Notes: generated by a model from the sequence alone, not told the origin. Shown: positions 36,632 to 45,955, counted from the stretch's first letter. The stretch: DNA of 64,000 bases from Actinobaculum massiliense (GCF_001457435.1 NZ_LN881717.1:629896-693895); one strand, 5' to 3'. Translations and numbers: made by a program.

Positions 36632-36645
36632 CTGTTCATGAACAG
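36632..36645. promoter_or_regulatory. Candidate TetR operator in the exporter promoter
   Basis: A 14-bp perfect palindrome CTGTTCATGAACAG lies in the 121-bp gap between the TetR gene and the ABC ATPase gene, 54 bp before the ATPase start. This is the expected site for the neighbouring TetR protein; binding is inferred. Confidence 0.5.
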
Positions 36646-36698
36646 TTTTCTTGCGCGAGCAATGATTTTACGCAGAGATAACCGACCGAAAGGTAGCC

Positions 36699-37754
36699 AT
36701 GCTGAGCTTTACTCGAGTCAATAAAAGTTTTGGCTCGCGCCACGTTCTCAAGGATCTCAGTTTCGACGTCCACCCGGGAGAGATTTTCGGCTTCGTCGGA
36801 TCCAACGGCGCGGGTAAGACGACGGCGATGCGCATCGCCCTCAACCTGCTGAGTAAGGACTCCGGGGAGGTGACCTGGCAGGGCCGGCCCATTGATTTTG
36901 CGAGCCGCCAGCGAATTGGTTACATGCCCGAAGAGCGCGGCCTCTACCCGCGCATGAAGGCGCGCGACCAGCTGGTGTACTTTGCCCGCTTGCACGGGCT
37001 TTCGCACGATGCGGCGGTAGCAAGCGCGGAAAAGTGGGCGCAGCGCCTGGGCATTTTTGAGCGCCTGGACGATCCGGTGCAAAAACTATCGCTGGGTAAT
37101 CAGCAGCGCGTGCAGCTGTGCGCGGCGCTGGTGCACGAACCGGAGCTGCTCATTTTGGACGAACCGTTCTCTGGCTTGGACCCGGTGGCGGTGGCTTCCA
37201 TGAGTAGCGTTCTGCGCGAGATGGCCGAGCGCGGAGCCCCGGTTATGTTCTCCTCCCACCAGCTCGATTTGGTTGAGCGCCTGTGCGATTCGGTGGGGAT
37301 TCTGGCCGATGGGCGGATTGTGGCCCGCGGATCGATTGCGGAGCTACGCGATAGCGGGGATGTTCCCCTGGCCATCGCGGTGCAGACCACTCCGGAATCC
37401 TTGCGGGCGGCCCTCGCGCCGCTCGGTGTTTCGGTAAGCGCCGATCCTCTGGAAGGAACTGGAGATGCACCTAGCGAGGCCGGCGTGACCCGCGCGCTGA
37501 TTGATCTTTCCGGTGGAACCTCCGATCAGGACGTGCTTCGCGCGGCCGCGCAGGCCGGGCCAATTCGCGAATTCGGCCCGCGCCGCCCGCATTTGACGGA
37601 ACTCTTCCAAGACGTCGTCGTTCACGACGCCGATGAGACCACCGACGGCGCTCCTGGCACCGACGCGAGCGACGGCGTCGTGCAAGATGAGGCGAGCACC
37701 GCGCAAGCCGCCGCGTCTCACGAACCCCCGACCACCGAACCGGCCGCCCACTAG
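36699..37754 (+). CDS. ABC-2 exporter ATP-binding protein (NatA-like)
   Basis: A 351-residue ATPase. Walker A GSNGAGKTT (residues 34-42), signature LSLGNQQRVQL (degenerate LSGGQ), Walker B LLILDEPFSGLDP and switch His in SSHQLD are visible. GRPIDFASRQRIGYMPEERGLYPRM matches the NatA/YhaQ group. A C-terminal DUF4162-like domain and an Asp/Glu/Ala/Pro-rich tail of about 45 residues follow. GAAAGGTAG precedes the ATG. Likely sodium or drug efflux with the next gene. Confidence 0.92.
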   Translation: MLSFTRVNKSFGSRHVLKDLSFDVHPGEIFGFVGSNGAGKTTAMRIALNLLSKDSGEVTWQGRPIDFASRQRIGYMPEERGLYPRMKARDQLVYFARLHGLSHDAAVASAEKWAQRLGIFERLDDPVQKLSLGNQQRVQLCAALVHEPELLILDEPFSGLDPVAVASMSSVLREMAERGAPVMFSSHQLDLVERLCDSVGILADGRIVARGSIAELRDSGDVPLAIAVQTTPESLRAALAPLGVSVSADPLEGTGDAPSEAGVTRALIDLSGGTSDQDVLRAAAQAGPIREFGPRRPHLTELFQDVVVHDADETTDGAPGTDASDGVVQDEASTAQAAASHEPPTTEPAAH

Positions 37755-37779
37755 AGGCGAGGAAGAATTGAGGAACAGC

Positions 37780-38994
37780 ATGCTTGGGATTATTTTCAAA
37801 CGCGAATTCCGCACCACGTTCACCTCGAAGGGCAACATTATTGGCACCCTGATCATTGTGCTTCTCCTGCTGGCGGCGGGCGTGGCGGGGCGCTTCCTGC
37901 TACCGAGCAACCAGGCCAGCGACGAGGGCCCGGTGAGCGATAAGCCGGATGTGGCGCTCACTCAGCCGGCGATGATGCTCCTGCCTTATTTGGAACAGCA
38001 GGGCATTGACGCGGTGGTGGTTCCCGAAACAACCGCCCAGGAGTTGGTGAGCAAGGACGAGCCGATCGCGGACGTGGCGATTGGTGGAAGCGCCGCGGCG
38101 CCGGAGATTTACGCCGACGGTAACGGCGGGGTGCGTTTTGTGGAGCCGGTACGCCAGGCGGCCACCCTGTATTTGCTTCGGGAGGAGGCCGAGGGTGTGA
38201 GCCCCGAGGTCATCACGCAGGTGATGGCGCTCAATGGGCTGACCGCAAAGGACGTTTCGGCAACCGAGGCGGATTCGGCGAGCATTTTTGACACGAACCC
38301 GATCCCGGTGATTGCCGGCATCATTGGTTCCTCGCTGGTGTTCTTCATGGTGGCATCCGGCCTGGGCGCAATTCCCAGTGGCGTGGTGGAAGAGAAATCC
38401 AGCCGCGTGGTGGAGATTGTGTTGACCACGGTGCGCCCGCGCACGCTCCTGCTCGGCAAGGTGCTCGGCATTGGCGTGGCAACGCTCCTCACCATGCTGA
38501 TTTATCTGGCAACCGCGATTGTTGCGGCGTTTATCGCCGGGGTGGTGCCGGATCTCGGATTCATTACTTCTTCGGGGCTGGGATTTGTGATCGCGGTGTC
38601 GATTATCTGGATTCCGCTGGGATACCTCACGGTGGCCGCCCTTGCCGGCGGCGTGGCCGCCACGGTTTCCCGCCAGGAAGACTTGGCGAGCATCCTCACC
38701 CCGCAGATCTTCCTCCAGTTTATTCCGTTCTACCTGGTGATCTTCGCCGGACCGACCCAGGTCGAGGAAACCTGGTTCAAGGTGATCTCCTATATCCCCG
38801 GCTTCGCTGGCTACGCGATGCCGCTGCGCGCCGGCGCGGGCACCACAAACTGGATGGAGCAGCTGATCGCGATTGGCCTTTCCGTTGTTGGGATCATCCT
38901 CCTGGCCCGCCTGGGCGGCGCGATCTACGAGCGCTCAATCCTGCGCATGGGCGAGCGCGTGAAGCTCACCCAGATCTTCCGCAAGGCGGCCTAA
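37780..38994 (+). CDS. ABC-2 exporter permease (NatB/YhaP-like)
   Basis: A 404-residue membrane protein. One N-terminal helix (about residues 20-42) is followed by a large extracytoplasmic domain (about 45-170) and five C-terminal helices (about 180-395), the ABC-2 membrane type 3 layout. GAIPSGVVEEKSSRVVEIVLTTVRP is the conserved segment. GAGGAA lies before the ATG at 37780; the upstream open frame overlaps the ATPase gene. Forms the exporter with the preceding ATPase. Confidence 0.92.
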   Translation: MLGIIFKREFRTTFTSKGNIIGTLIIVLLLLAAGVAGRFLLPSNQASDEGPVSDKPDVALTQPAMMLLPYLEQQGIDAVVVPETTAQELVSKDEPIADVAIGGSAAAPEIYADGNGGVRFVEPVRQAATLYLLREEAEGVSPEVITQVMALNGLTAKDVSATEADSASIFDTNPIPVIAGIIGSSLVFFMVASGLGAIPSGVVEEKSSRVVEIVLTTVRPRTLLLGKVLGIGVATLLTMLIYLATAIVAAFIAGVVPDLGFITSSGLGFVIAVSIIWIPLGYLTVAALAGGVAATVSRQEDLASILTPQIFLQFIPFYLVIFAGPTQVEETWFKVISYIPGFAGYAMPLRAGAGTTNWMEQLIAIGLSVVGIILLARLGGAIYERSILRMGERVKLTQIFRKAA

Positions 38995-39058
38995 AGGGCT
39001 GGCTTGGGATAGAAGGCGGCCTAATGGGCTTGAGGTGCTGAAACAGCACGCTGCAATA

Positions 39059-39096
39059 GAGAGGGTGTGATCCGCGATCGCGGCTCACACCCTCTC
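39059..39096. terminator. Terminator-like hairpin after the exporter operon
   Basis: A 12-bp stem (39059-39070 with 39085-39096) encloses a further palindromic CCGCGATCGCGG, forming one long GC-rich hairpin. It lies between the convergent exporter permease and hsdR. Upstream, the short segment AAGGCGGCCTAA around the permease stop is repeated about 29 bp later. Confidence 0.6.
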
Positions 39097-39150
39097 GCTT
39101 CATGCCGTACCGCTAACCAGCGGAGGCCCACCGGGACTCCGCTACCTCGA

Positions 39151-39208
39151 ATCGTCGAGATCATCGAGCGACGATACGGGCAATCGTCCAGATCGTCGTG
39201 CGACGATA
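39151..39208. repeat. Two 26-bp dyad-containing repeats at a 32-bp period
   Basis: Units 39151-39176 and 39183-39208 match at 23 of 26 positions. Each ends in a 16-bp near-palindrome of the form ATCRTCG-W-GCGACGAT (39160-39175 and 39192-39207; the second copy is perfect apart from its centre). They lie 28 bp beyond the 3' end of hsdR, at the edge of the restriction island. The spacing of about three helical turns suggests a protein-binding array or an integration-site remnant; neither is proven. Confidence 0.6.
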
Positions 39209-39236
39209 GCTACGCTAACAGTGGTGGCAGATCTGC

Positions 39237-42200
39237 CTAACCAATAGGCGCAGCGCCTACGCTTAAACCCTTGAAGCGCTCAAAAAGCGTCTGAAGCTTT
39301 TCGGTTACGCGCTCTTTACGTACCTGCTTGGGTTCTCCCCCGCCAAAGCCAAAGATCGACGTCGAAGGCAGGAGGTCAGAGATTGACGTGCCTTCAGTTT
39401 CCAACTGGCCCATCTCGAAAGATCGGTTCACGAACTCATAAGTGGCGTCGATCTTGAGATTCTCATCGGCGATGATAACGTCCAATTCCGCGCGGCGGTG
39501 AGTACTTACGTATTCTTCCCATTGACGGTCGATATCCTCGTCTAACGTCACCGAGTCAACGAAGTCCAAGAGAAGATCTTTCTTGTTTCGTAGCTCTGGG
39601 CTAGCGTCAATCGAGCGCGAGATTTGAGCTCGGATCTCGCGGTTAATACCGTTCCCTTCTTCCGTATGATGCTTTTCTACCAGGAGCAGGATGTAATCCA
39701 CATTGACCTGAACCTGTTTAACGAGCTCAAGCTCGAATACGAGGTCGTCGTTGATGTCCTCCTTATCAGCGTTTTTATCACGCGACATCTCCGCGTAGAG
39801 ATCCAAGTACACCGAACGGTAATCCTGCCCCTCGCGCTCGGTGAGCTTTTCCTTGCCAAGGAAATCATCAAACGAGGCGAGGATATTCTCCAGCCGTAGA
39901 ACCGCGCCAAAAATCTTTACAAACTTGCGTTGGTTGTTCTCGCCGTAAGGCGTCTCCCCAGGCGCGCAGAGATCTCGGAGCTCGTCAACCTTCTTACCGT
40001 ATTCTGCGTAGTATTCCTCGAACGGCTTGAGTACCACGATGCCCCGCGCATCCTTGTTACCGAACAGTTCTAGCGCTTCATCGGTTTCTTCGCGTAGGTT
40101 TCTGAAGCAGACCACATTCCCGTAGGTTTTCACCGAATTGAGGATCCGGTTCGTTCGCGAAAATGCCTGGATCAACCCGTGCATACGGAGGTTTTTGTCC
40201 ACAAATAACGTGTTCAGCGTGGTGGCGTCAAAACCTGTGAGGAACATATTCACCACGATCACCAGATCAATTTCACGGTTCTTTATTTTCATCGAGAGGT
40301 CTTTGTAATAGTTCTCGAAACTTCCACCGCTGGTATCGTAATTGGACCCGAACATCGCGTTGTAGTCTTCGATCGCGGCGTCCAGGAACTCACGTGAGCT
40401 ACGGTCCAAGCCTGCGGCGTCCATCGCTTCGTCCCCAAGGAACCCGTCCGGCTCCACCTCATTGGGCGCATAGGAATAGATAATGCCGACCTTCAGCCGC
40501 TGGCTTTCAGGCAATTCTGCCTGCTGGCGCGCGAACTCCATGTAGTAGAGCTTCGCGGCCTGGATAGACGCCGTCGCGAAGAGAGCGTTGAACCCGCGCA
40601 CCCGCCGCTCGGCAATAACCTCCTGCACGATCTCTTCGCTTCCGTGCCGGCGCGGAACGCTCTTGATCGTGTGCGAATAACCCGGGCCTGTTCGCCGCGT
40701 TTTCTGGTCGAAGTGCTCGAGTATATATGTAACAATTTTAGAGATGCGGTCGGGTGCGAGGAACGCGCGTTCGGTATCGATGGCGCTTACCTTCTTGTCC
40801 TGCACATCCTCACCCATCTGGATCGTATCGAGATAGTCGATACGGAACGGCAACACGTTTTGATCGTGAATCGCATCCACGATGGTGTAGGTGTGGAGCT
40901 TTTCGCCAAACACCTGCTCGGTGGTTTGGAGATTTGGTTTGCCGCCACCCACCGCGTTCGCGGAGAAAATCGGTGTGCCGGTGAAGCCAAACAGGTTGTA
41001 TTTCTTGAACTTCTTGGTGATCGCGCTGTGCATTTCCCCGAACTGTGAGCGGTGGCATTCGTCGAAAATAATGACCACGTGTTTGTCGTACACCTCATGC
41101 GTTTTGTTGGCGCGCACGAAGCCGGCAAGTTTTTGGATTGTGGTGATGATAATTTTCGACGTCGTATCACCCAGCTGCCGGGTGAGCACGGCCGTGGAGG
41201 CGTTCGAGTTTGCGGCGCCTTCCTCGAAGCGGTTGTATTCGTTGATCGTCTGATAGTCGAGGTCTTTCCGATCGACGACGAAGAGGACTTTCTCTACGCC
41301 CTCCATTCGGCTGGCGAGCTGGGCCGTCTTGAAGCTGGTCAGGGTTTTGCCGGAACCGGTGGTATGCCAAATGTAGCCTCCGGCCTCAACTTTGCCGAGG
41401 AGTCGGCTATTTGTAGCGATCTTGATCTCGCGCAAAATCCGCTCGGTGGCAACGATCTGGTAGGGCCGCATCACCATTAGCGTGCGGTCAACGGTGAGCA
41501 CGCAATAGCGGGTAAGAATATTGAGGATTGAGTGTTTGGCGAGGAAAGTTTTGGCGAAGGGAATGAGGTCATCAATGGACTTATTCGTGGCGTCTGCCCA
41601 GTTCATGGTGAACTCGTAGGAGTTGGAGGTTTTCTTTTTTCCGCGCGCTCGCCCGGAGGATTCCTCAATGGAACGCTCGCGGGTGGTATTGGAGTAGTAG
41701 CGGGTATGGGTGCCGTTTGAGATCACGTAGATCTGCACGTACTCAAAAAGCCCCGCTCCGGCGGAAAAGCTCTCCCGGTTGTAGCGATTGATTTGCCCGA
41801 AGGCCTCTTTAAGGGCTACGCCGCGCCGCTTGAGTTCGATGTGCACCAGGGGCAGGCCGTTTACCAGAATTGTTACGTCATACCGATTGTCGTGCCTGCC
41901 GCCCAAGGGGTTGGACGCGTTGGCGCGCGGCACCTCAAACTGGTTGATGACCTGCAGGCGGTTGTTGTGGATGTTTGCCTTGTCGATGAGCTTGATGTTC
42001 TTGGAGGTTCCGTCATCGCGCCGAAGGACCTGCACGTGGTCCTCCTGGATTTTTATGGTTTTTTCCCGCGTTCCCTCGCTTGTATTGGCGAGGCTTTCGT
42101 GGAAGAACCTTTCCCATTCGCCATCGCTGAAGCGGTAGTCGTTGAGTAATTCGAGCTGCTTGCGCAGGTTGGCGATGAGCTCGCCCTCGTGATGAATTGG

Positions 42201-42368
42201 CGCATAGTCGTATGCCTGGGCCCGCAAGACTTCGATCAGCTCCGCTTCGAGAGCCGCCTCGGATTGATAACCGGTGTCCTTCCTCGGATCAGCCTGGAAT
42301 TTCGACACCACCGTCGCTTCGTCCGAAACTGCGATCGGCTCAAAGATATCCGCGGGCGCCTGCTTCAT
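39237..42368 (-). CDS. hsdR: Type I restriction enzyme R subunit (EcoR124-like)
   Basis: The ATP-driven translocase and nuclease subunit, 1043 residues (EcoR124I HsdR is about 1038). The RecB-type nuclease motif is at Asp164...Glu178-Leu-Lys180 (RYDVTILVNG, then HIELKRRG). Motor motifs: Walker A TTGSGKT near 335, DECHRSQFG near 445, GFTGTPIF, and the later helicase motifs FLTGFDATTLNTLFVDKNL and AFSRTNRI. The C-terminal helical domain binds HsdM. It overlaps hsdS by 4 nt, so the three hsd genes are one coupled operon. It appears intact. Confidence 0.96.
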   Translation of the reverse strand: MKQAPADIFEPIAVSDEATVVSKFQADPRKDTGYQSEAALEAELIEVLRAQAYDYAPIHHEGELIANLRKQLELLNDYRFSDGEWERFFHESLANTSEGTREKTIKIQEDHVQVLRRDDGTSKNIKLIDKANIHNNRLQVINQFEVPRANASNPLGGRHDNRYDVTILVNGLPLVHIELKRRGVALKEAFGQINRYNRESFSAGAGLFEYVQIYVISNGTHTRYYSNTTRERSIEESSGRARGKKKTSNSYEFTMNWADATNKSIDDLIPFAKTFLAKHSILNILTRYCVLTVDRTLMVMRPYQIVATERILREIKIATNSRLLGKVEAGGYIWHTTGSGKTLTSFKTAQLASRMEGVEKVLFVVDRKDLDYQTINEYNRFEEGAANSNASTAVLTRQLGDTTSKIIITTIQKLAGFVRANKTHEVYDKHVVIIFDECHRSQFGEMHSAITKKFKKYNLFGFTGTPIFSANAVGGGKPNLQTTEQVFGEKLHTYTIVDAIHDQNVLPFRIDYLDTIQMGEDVQDKKVSAIDTERAFLAPDRISKIVTYILEHFDQKTRRTGPGYSHTIKSVPRRHGSEEIVQEVIAERRVRGFNALFATASIQAAKLYYMEFARQQAELPESQRLKVGIIYSYAPNEVEPDGFLGDEAMDAAGLDRSSREFLDAAIEDYNAMFGSNYDTSGGSFENYYKDLSMKIKNREIDLVIVVNMFLTGFDATTLNTLFVDKNLRMHGLIQAFSRTNRILNSVKTYGNVVCFRNLREETDEALELFGNKDARGIVVLKPFEEYYAEYGKKVDELRDLCAPGETPYGENNQRKFVKIFGAVLRLENILASFDDFLGKEKLTEREGQDYRSVYLDLYAEMSRDKNADKEDINDDLVFELELVKQVQVNVDYILLLVEKHHTEEGNGINREIRAQISRSIDASPELRNKKDLLLDFVDSVTLDEDIDRQWEEYVSTHRRAELDVIIADENLKIDATYEFVNRSFEMGQLETEGTSISDLLPSTSIFGFGGGEPKQVRKERVTEKLQTLFERFKGLSVGAAPIG

Positions 42369-43600
42369 TGCCCTAGCTCCTTAAAATCCAGCAACTTATC
42401 CCGATAGTACTCATACTGCTTCCGCCGCGCCTCAATCTCCGCCGGCAGCCCCGAGCTGATGTCATTTACCAGAGCATCGAAACGATCGAGAGTCTCTGCG
42501 ACGCGCTCTTGAATCTCGCGGGGAGGAACCGGGATCTGCATGCGTTCCATTGCTCCCGATGAAATTCGACGAACTTTCGTGCCTGTAATGTACCTGGCTT
42601 TTTGTTCATGAAACAGAGCGCTACTAAAAAAATAAGACGCGTACTTCGGATCGAGATCATGACTGTATACATACCCATCACCACTTGCGATAACGTCCGA
42701 TTCTCCGAGCCAAGCAACTGCTTTTCCCAAATCCTCATCATTTTCCGAAGTGGTGGCGATGAATAAATCCCCTGATTGCATGCGGCGCTTTCCACGAGCA
42801 AAATCCATTGAAACGAAGCTCCTCGTTTTCGAAGCCCAAATTCCGTAGTGCGTGTAGACCTCGCCATAATGAATACAGGGAACACCCTCATCAACGAAGT
42901 CCTTCTTTTGCAGACCTGCGCCCCGCGCAAATCTTCCGACTTCTCCCAAGCAACACAACTGATCTTCAGCCTGAAGAATACGAAAAATTTTGTCCCGAAA
43001 GAAGGCGTACTGAACCTGCCGCGCTTCCAGCTCCGCTTCCAGCTCCGCTTCCAGCTCGGTGAAGTTATCTAAGATTCTCACGATTTCACGTTGCACCTCA
43101 AGCGACGGGACCGGAACCTTAAAATCTCGGATCATTTGTAGATTCAAGCCGCCACGCGTTCCATCGCCCGATGAGATACTCCGAAGTTTCTCGTATTGAC
43201 TTGTAAGGTAGTGGAACAAGAAATCCGAATTCATCGCGTCTTGAACCACGATTCCAGCAAGGGACTGATTCGTGCAGAGCTCAATGCGAGTTCTCGCAAC
43301 CTTCCCACGAGTTTTGCCCTGCCCGGCTAGCGCAATTACAACAGTGCCAGGGGGCAACATCTTAGTGCTACACGAATTGAACCCCTCTTGGCTTATGAAA
43401 TTCTCAGTCTTATAAACTGTTCCTAAATTAACCTCACCCGAACTCATCCATGGGATTTCGGGAGGCTTCCAATATCGCTTGTTTCGAGTGCTTGGGGTGG
43501 CACCCGAAACAACCTTTGAGCTAACGTTCGTATCACCAATTGGCATGTACGGAACACCGTTTGGGCAGAGTTCATTAATCAAATCTTGCAGGCGGCTCAT
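42365..43600 (-). CDS. hsdS: Type I restriction-modification specificity subunit
   Basis: A 411-residue protein with two target recognition domains (about residues 15-170 and 205-360), each followed by a conserved helix (EVQREIVRILDNFTELEAEL, and REIQERVAETLDRFDALV). Each domain reads one half of a bipartite DNA site; the helices set the distance between them. The central linker contains LEAE repeated three times, encoded by a perfect 12-bp triplication. In EcoR124 the repeat number of a similar 12-bp unit changes the spacer length of the recognised site. It overlaps hsdM and hsdR by 4 nt on each side. Confidence 0.95.
   Translation of the reverse strand: MSRLQDLINELCPNGVPYMPIGDTNVSSKVVSGATPSTRNKRYWKPPEIPWMSSGEVNLGTVYKTENFISQEGFNSCSTKMLPPGTVVIALAGQGKTRGKVARTRIELCTNQSLAGIVVQDAMNSDFLFHYLTSQYEKLRSISSGDGTRGGLNLQMIRDFKVPVPSLEVQREIVRILDNFTELEAELEAELEARQVQYAFFRDKIFRILQAEDQLCCLGEVGRFARGAGLQKKDFVDEGVPCIHYGEVYTHYGIWASKTRSFVSMDFARGKRRMQSGDLFIATTSENDEDLGKAVAWLGESDVIASGDGYVYSHDLDPKYASYFFSSALFHEQKARYITGTKVRRISSGAMERMQIPVPPREIQERVAETLDRFDALVNDISSGLPAEIEARRKQYEYYRDKLLDFKELGQ
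43022..43057. repeat. Three perfect 12-bp tandem repeats in the hsdS linker
   Basis: The plus-strand unit CGCTTCCAGCTC occurs three times without change (43022-43033, 43034-43045, 43046-43057). In frame it adds Glu-Leu-Glu-Ala units to the helix between the two recognition domains. A change of one unit keeps the frame and shifts the domain distance. Confidence 0.95.
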
Positions 43601-45246
43601 TTGGCATCATCTCCCGCGGCTGGAGTAGCTGCATCGGAGCGAGTAGCGGAGGCCGAAGCTACGGCGTCGTCGGCAAGGCCTACGCCGTCGGCCTCAAGGT
43701 CCGCAACGATACGGTCAATCGACTCACGCAACTCCTGCTGGCGCGCAACGATCTGCTGAATCTGCAGGTTCAGCGCAACGATGTCGATCTCCTCGCGGGT
43801 ATCCTCCGGCTCCACGTAACTGGACACCGAGAGGTTGTAGTCGTTCTCGCGCAGCTCATCAATCGAAACGAGCCTCGCCACGTGCTCTTCATCGGCGCGC
43901 GCCCGGTACTTCTCGACGATCCAGGCGCGATCCTCCGGGGTGAGAACATTCTTGGCGTCCTCCCGCTTGAAGCGCTTCGATGCGTCAATGAACAGCACCG
44001 AGCTGTCCGACTTCGACTTTTTGAGAACCATAATGCAGGTGGCGATCGTGGTGCCGAAAAACAAATCCGGTGGCAACTGGATCACCGCCTCCACGTAATT
44101 CGAATCGATCATGTAGCCGCGGATCTTCTTTTCCGCGCCGCCGCGATAGAGCACTCCGGGGAACTGAACGATTGCCGCCGTGCCGGTGACGTCCAAGGCT
44201 CGGAGCATGTGCATGGTAAAGGCGAGATCCGCTTTCGACTTTGGAGCGAGTACCCCGGCATCAGAAAAGCGGTCATCATTGATGAGTGTGGGATTGTCAC
44301 TCCCGGCCCAGCGGATCGAATACGGCGGATTTGAAACGATCGCTTGGAACGGCTCTTCTTCCCGGTGCCGCGGATCAATTAGGGTATCGCCCAGCTCAAT
44401 ATCAAACTTTGTGTAGTTGATGTTGTGCAAGAACATGTTAATTCTTGCCAGGTTGTACGTGGTGAGGTTGATTTCCTGGCCGTAAAACTTATTGACGTTG
44501 GCGGGTCCGAGAATCTTTGCGAACTGAAGAAGAAGCGAGCCCGAACCGCAGGCCGGGTCGTAAACCGAGTTGATGGACTTTTTGTCCCCTATAACGATGC
44601 GGGCAAGGACTTCGGATACCTCTTGCGGGGTGAAGAACTCGCCGCCGGACTTGCCTGCGGCCGAGGCGTACATCGTCATCAGATACTCGTAGGCGTCGCC
44701 AAAAAGATCAATGCGGTTTTCTTCCAGCGCACCCAGTGGCATATCTGCCACGGCATCGAGAAGTTTCACGAGCTTTGCGTTGCGCGCCGCTACCGTGTTT
44801 CCGAGCTTGGAGGAGTTCACATCGTAATCATCGAAGAGGCCGCGAACATCATCTTCTGACGCTGTTCCTACGGCCGAACCCTCAATATTGCGAAAGGCAC
44901 GCTCGAGGGTTTCATTCAGATTTTCGTCATGAGAGGCGCGCGCCTGGACGTTTACAAACAGCTCTGAAGGGGCGATGAAGTAGCCCTTCTCGCTAATAAG
45001 GAATTCACGCGCGGGCTGCGCTTCCTCGTCGGATAGTTTGGCGTAATCAAAATCGGAGTTCCCGGCAGCCCACTCGTTTTTGTTCACTCGCTCCGCGAGG
45101 TTCTCAGAAATAAAGCGATAGAACAGGGTGCCCAGAACATAAATCTTGAAATCCCAGCCGTCCACGCTTCCGCGCAAATCGTTGGCGACCCGCCAAATCG
45201 TCTTATGCAACTCGGCGCGTTGCGCCTCCCGCGTCACCGGAACCAT
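43597..45246 (-). CDS. hsdM: Type I restriction-modification methyltransferase subunit
   Basis: An N6-adenine methyltransferase, 549 residues. The N-terminal helical domain (about residues 5-150, ELHKTIWRVANDLRGSVDGWDFK) precedes the Rossmann domain with SAM motif I DPACGSGSLL and catalytic motif IV NPPY. The C-terminal helices (EIDIVALNLQIQQIVARQQELRESIDRIV) contact HsdS and HsdR. GAGGGGAG lies just before the ATG at 45246; the frame open to 45378 has no ribosome site. It is the first gene of the hsdMSR operon. Confidence 0.96.
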   Translation of the reverse strand: MVPVTREAQRAELHKTIWRVANDLRGSVDGWDFKIYVLGTLFYRFISENLAERVNKNEWAAGNSDFDYAKLSDEEAQPAREFLISEKGYFIAPSELFVNVQARASHDENLNETLERAFRNIEGSAVGTASEDDVRGLFDDYDVNSSKLGNTVAARNAKLVKLLDAVADMPLGALEENRIDLFGDAYEYLMTMYASAAGKSGGEFFTPQEVSEVLARIVIGDKKSINSVYDPACGSGSLLLQFAKILGPANVNKFYGQEINLTTYNLARINMFLHNINYTKFDIELGDTLIDPRHREEEPFQAIVSNPPYSIRWAGSDNPTLINDDRFSDAGVLAPKSKADLAFTMHMLRALDVTGTAAIVQFPGVLYRGGAEKKIRGYMIDSNYVEAVIQLPPDLFFGTTIATCIMVLKKSKSDSSVLFIDASKRFKREDAKNVLTPEDRAWIVEKYRARADEEHVARLVSIDELRENDYNLSVSSYVEPEDTREEIDIVALNLQIQQIVARQQELRESIDRIVADLEADGVGLADDAVASASATRSDAATPAAGDDAK

Positions 45247-45488
45247 GCTCCCCTCGCGTTTCTCGTGAGTTCCTTGGCGAGTGCCTGGGGCGGGGCGTCT
45301 TTCGGCTTGAGAATTCGAAAATAGCGCCGGTGGTTCGACCTCGAAAACCCACACTCGCAACAAACGTGAGGTTACCACGCGCGGCGCCGACGGCCGTGTA
45401 GACGCCCGGGCAAGTGCTCCAAAAGGCTAGACGATGGACAAGGCACGAACCCCGGCCTGGCTAATCCGAAAAATGGTTCACCGGAGTG

Positions 45489-45776
45489 TCACGCCGGGAT
45501 TTTGATTTCCAGTTGCAAACCGAGAGCGTCGATTATTCTCGTAACAGTCTTACAGGACGGGTTCCCATCTTGTGAAAGCGATTTGTACAGAGATTCGCGT
45601 CCCACACCTGCTCCCTCAGCAATGGCAGTCATACCGCGAGACTTAGCCACGTCACCCAAAGCCGCCTGAAAGATTGCAGGGTCAGGATCTTCGAGAGCAG
45701 CATTCAGATACTCCACAACATCGTCTTGGGTTTCTCAGTACTCGCTCGCATCCCAGGTTCTGATTCTTACCCCCAT
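45489..45776 (-). pseudogene. HigA-family antitoxin interrupted by an in-frame TGA
   Basis: The frame starts at ATG 45776 behind a strong AGGAGG and reads MGVRIRTWDASEY, then TGA (45737-45735, codon 14), then ETQDDVVEYLNAALEDP and the antitoxin helix-turn-helix GMTAIAEGAGVGRESLYKSL to the end. Homologous antitoxins (addiction module antidote, about 95-100 residues) have a Leu where the TGA stands, so one substitution broke the gene. A GTG at 45716 could restart translation to give a 75-residue protein that keeps the DNA-binding domain. Confidence 0.8.
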
Positions 45777-45955
45777 AACCCCTCCTCAATAATTTGCGCC
45801 GCGAGGCTCTTGGCCTTTTCGATATGCTTTACATCGCCTACAAATTCACCTGCTTGCTTACATCTTTGCAATGCAATGTTGATACGAGCTCTACCTCATG
45901 CGTCTTTGAGTTTACGAAACCAGCGGATGTAGGTATCCGTCTGTTTATTCTCCAC
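45767..45955 (-). pseudogene. RelE/HigB-type toxin remnant (nonsense codon plus internal deletion)
   Basis: Immediately upstream of the antitoxin, with ends overlapping as in intact modules, a 63-codon frame from GTG 45955 reads QTDTYIRWFRKLKDA, TGA (codon 20), GRARINIALQRCKQAGEFVGDVK, then HIEKAKSLAAQIIEEG. The first parts match the start of RelE/HigB toxins and the last matches their C-terminus. The central 35-40 residues (the usual SELRIDYGPGYRVYF and GGDKS region) are missing. The toxin is therefore dead. Confidence 0.75.
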
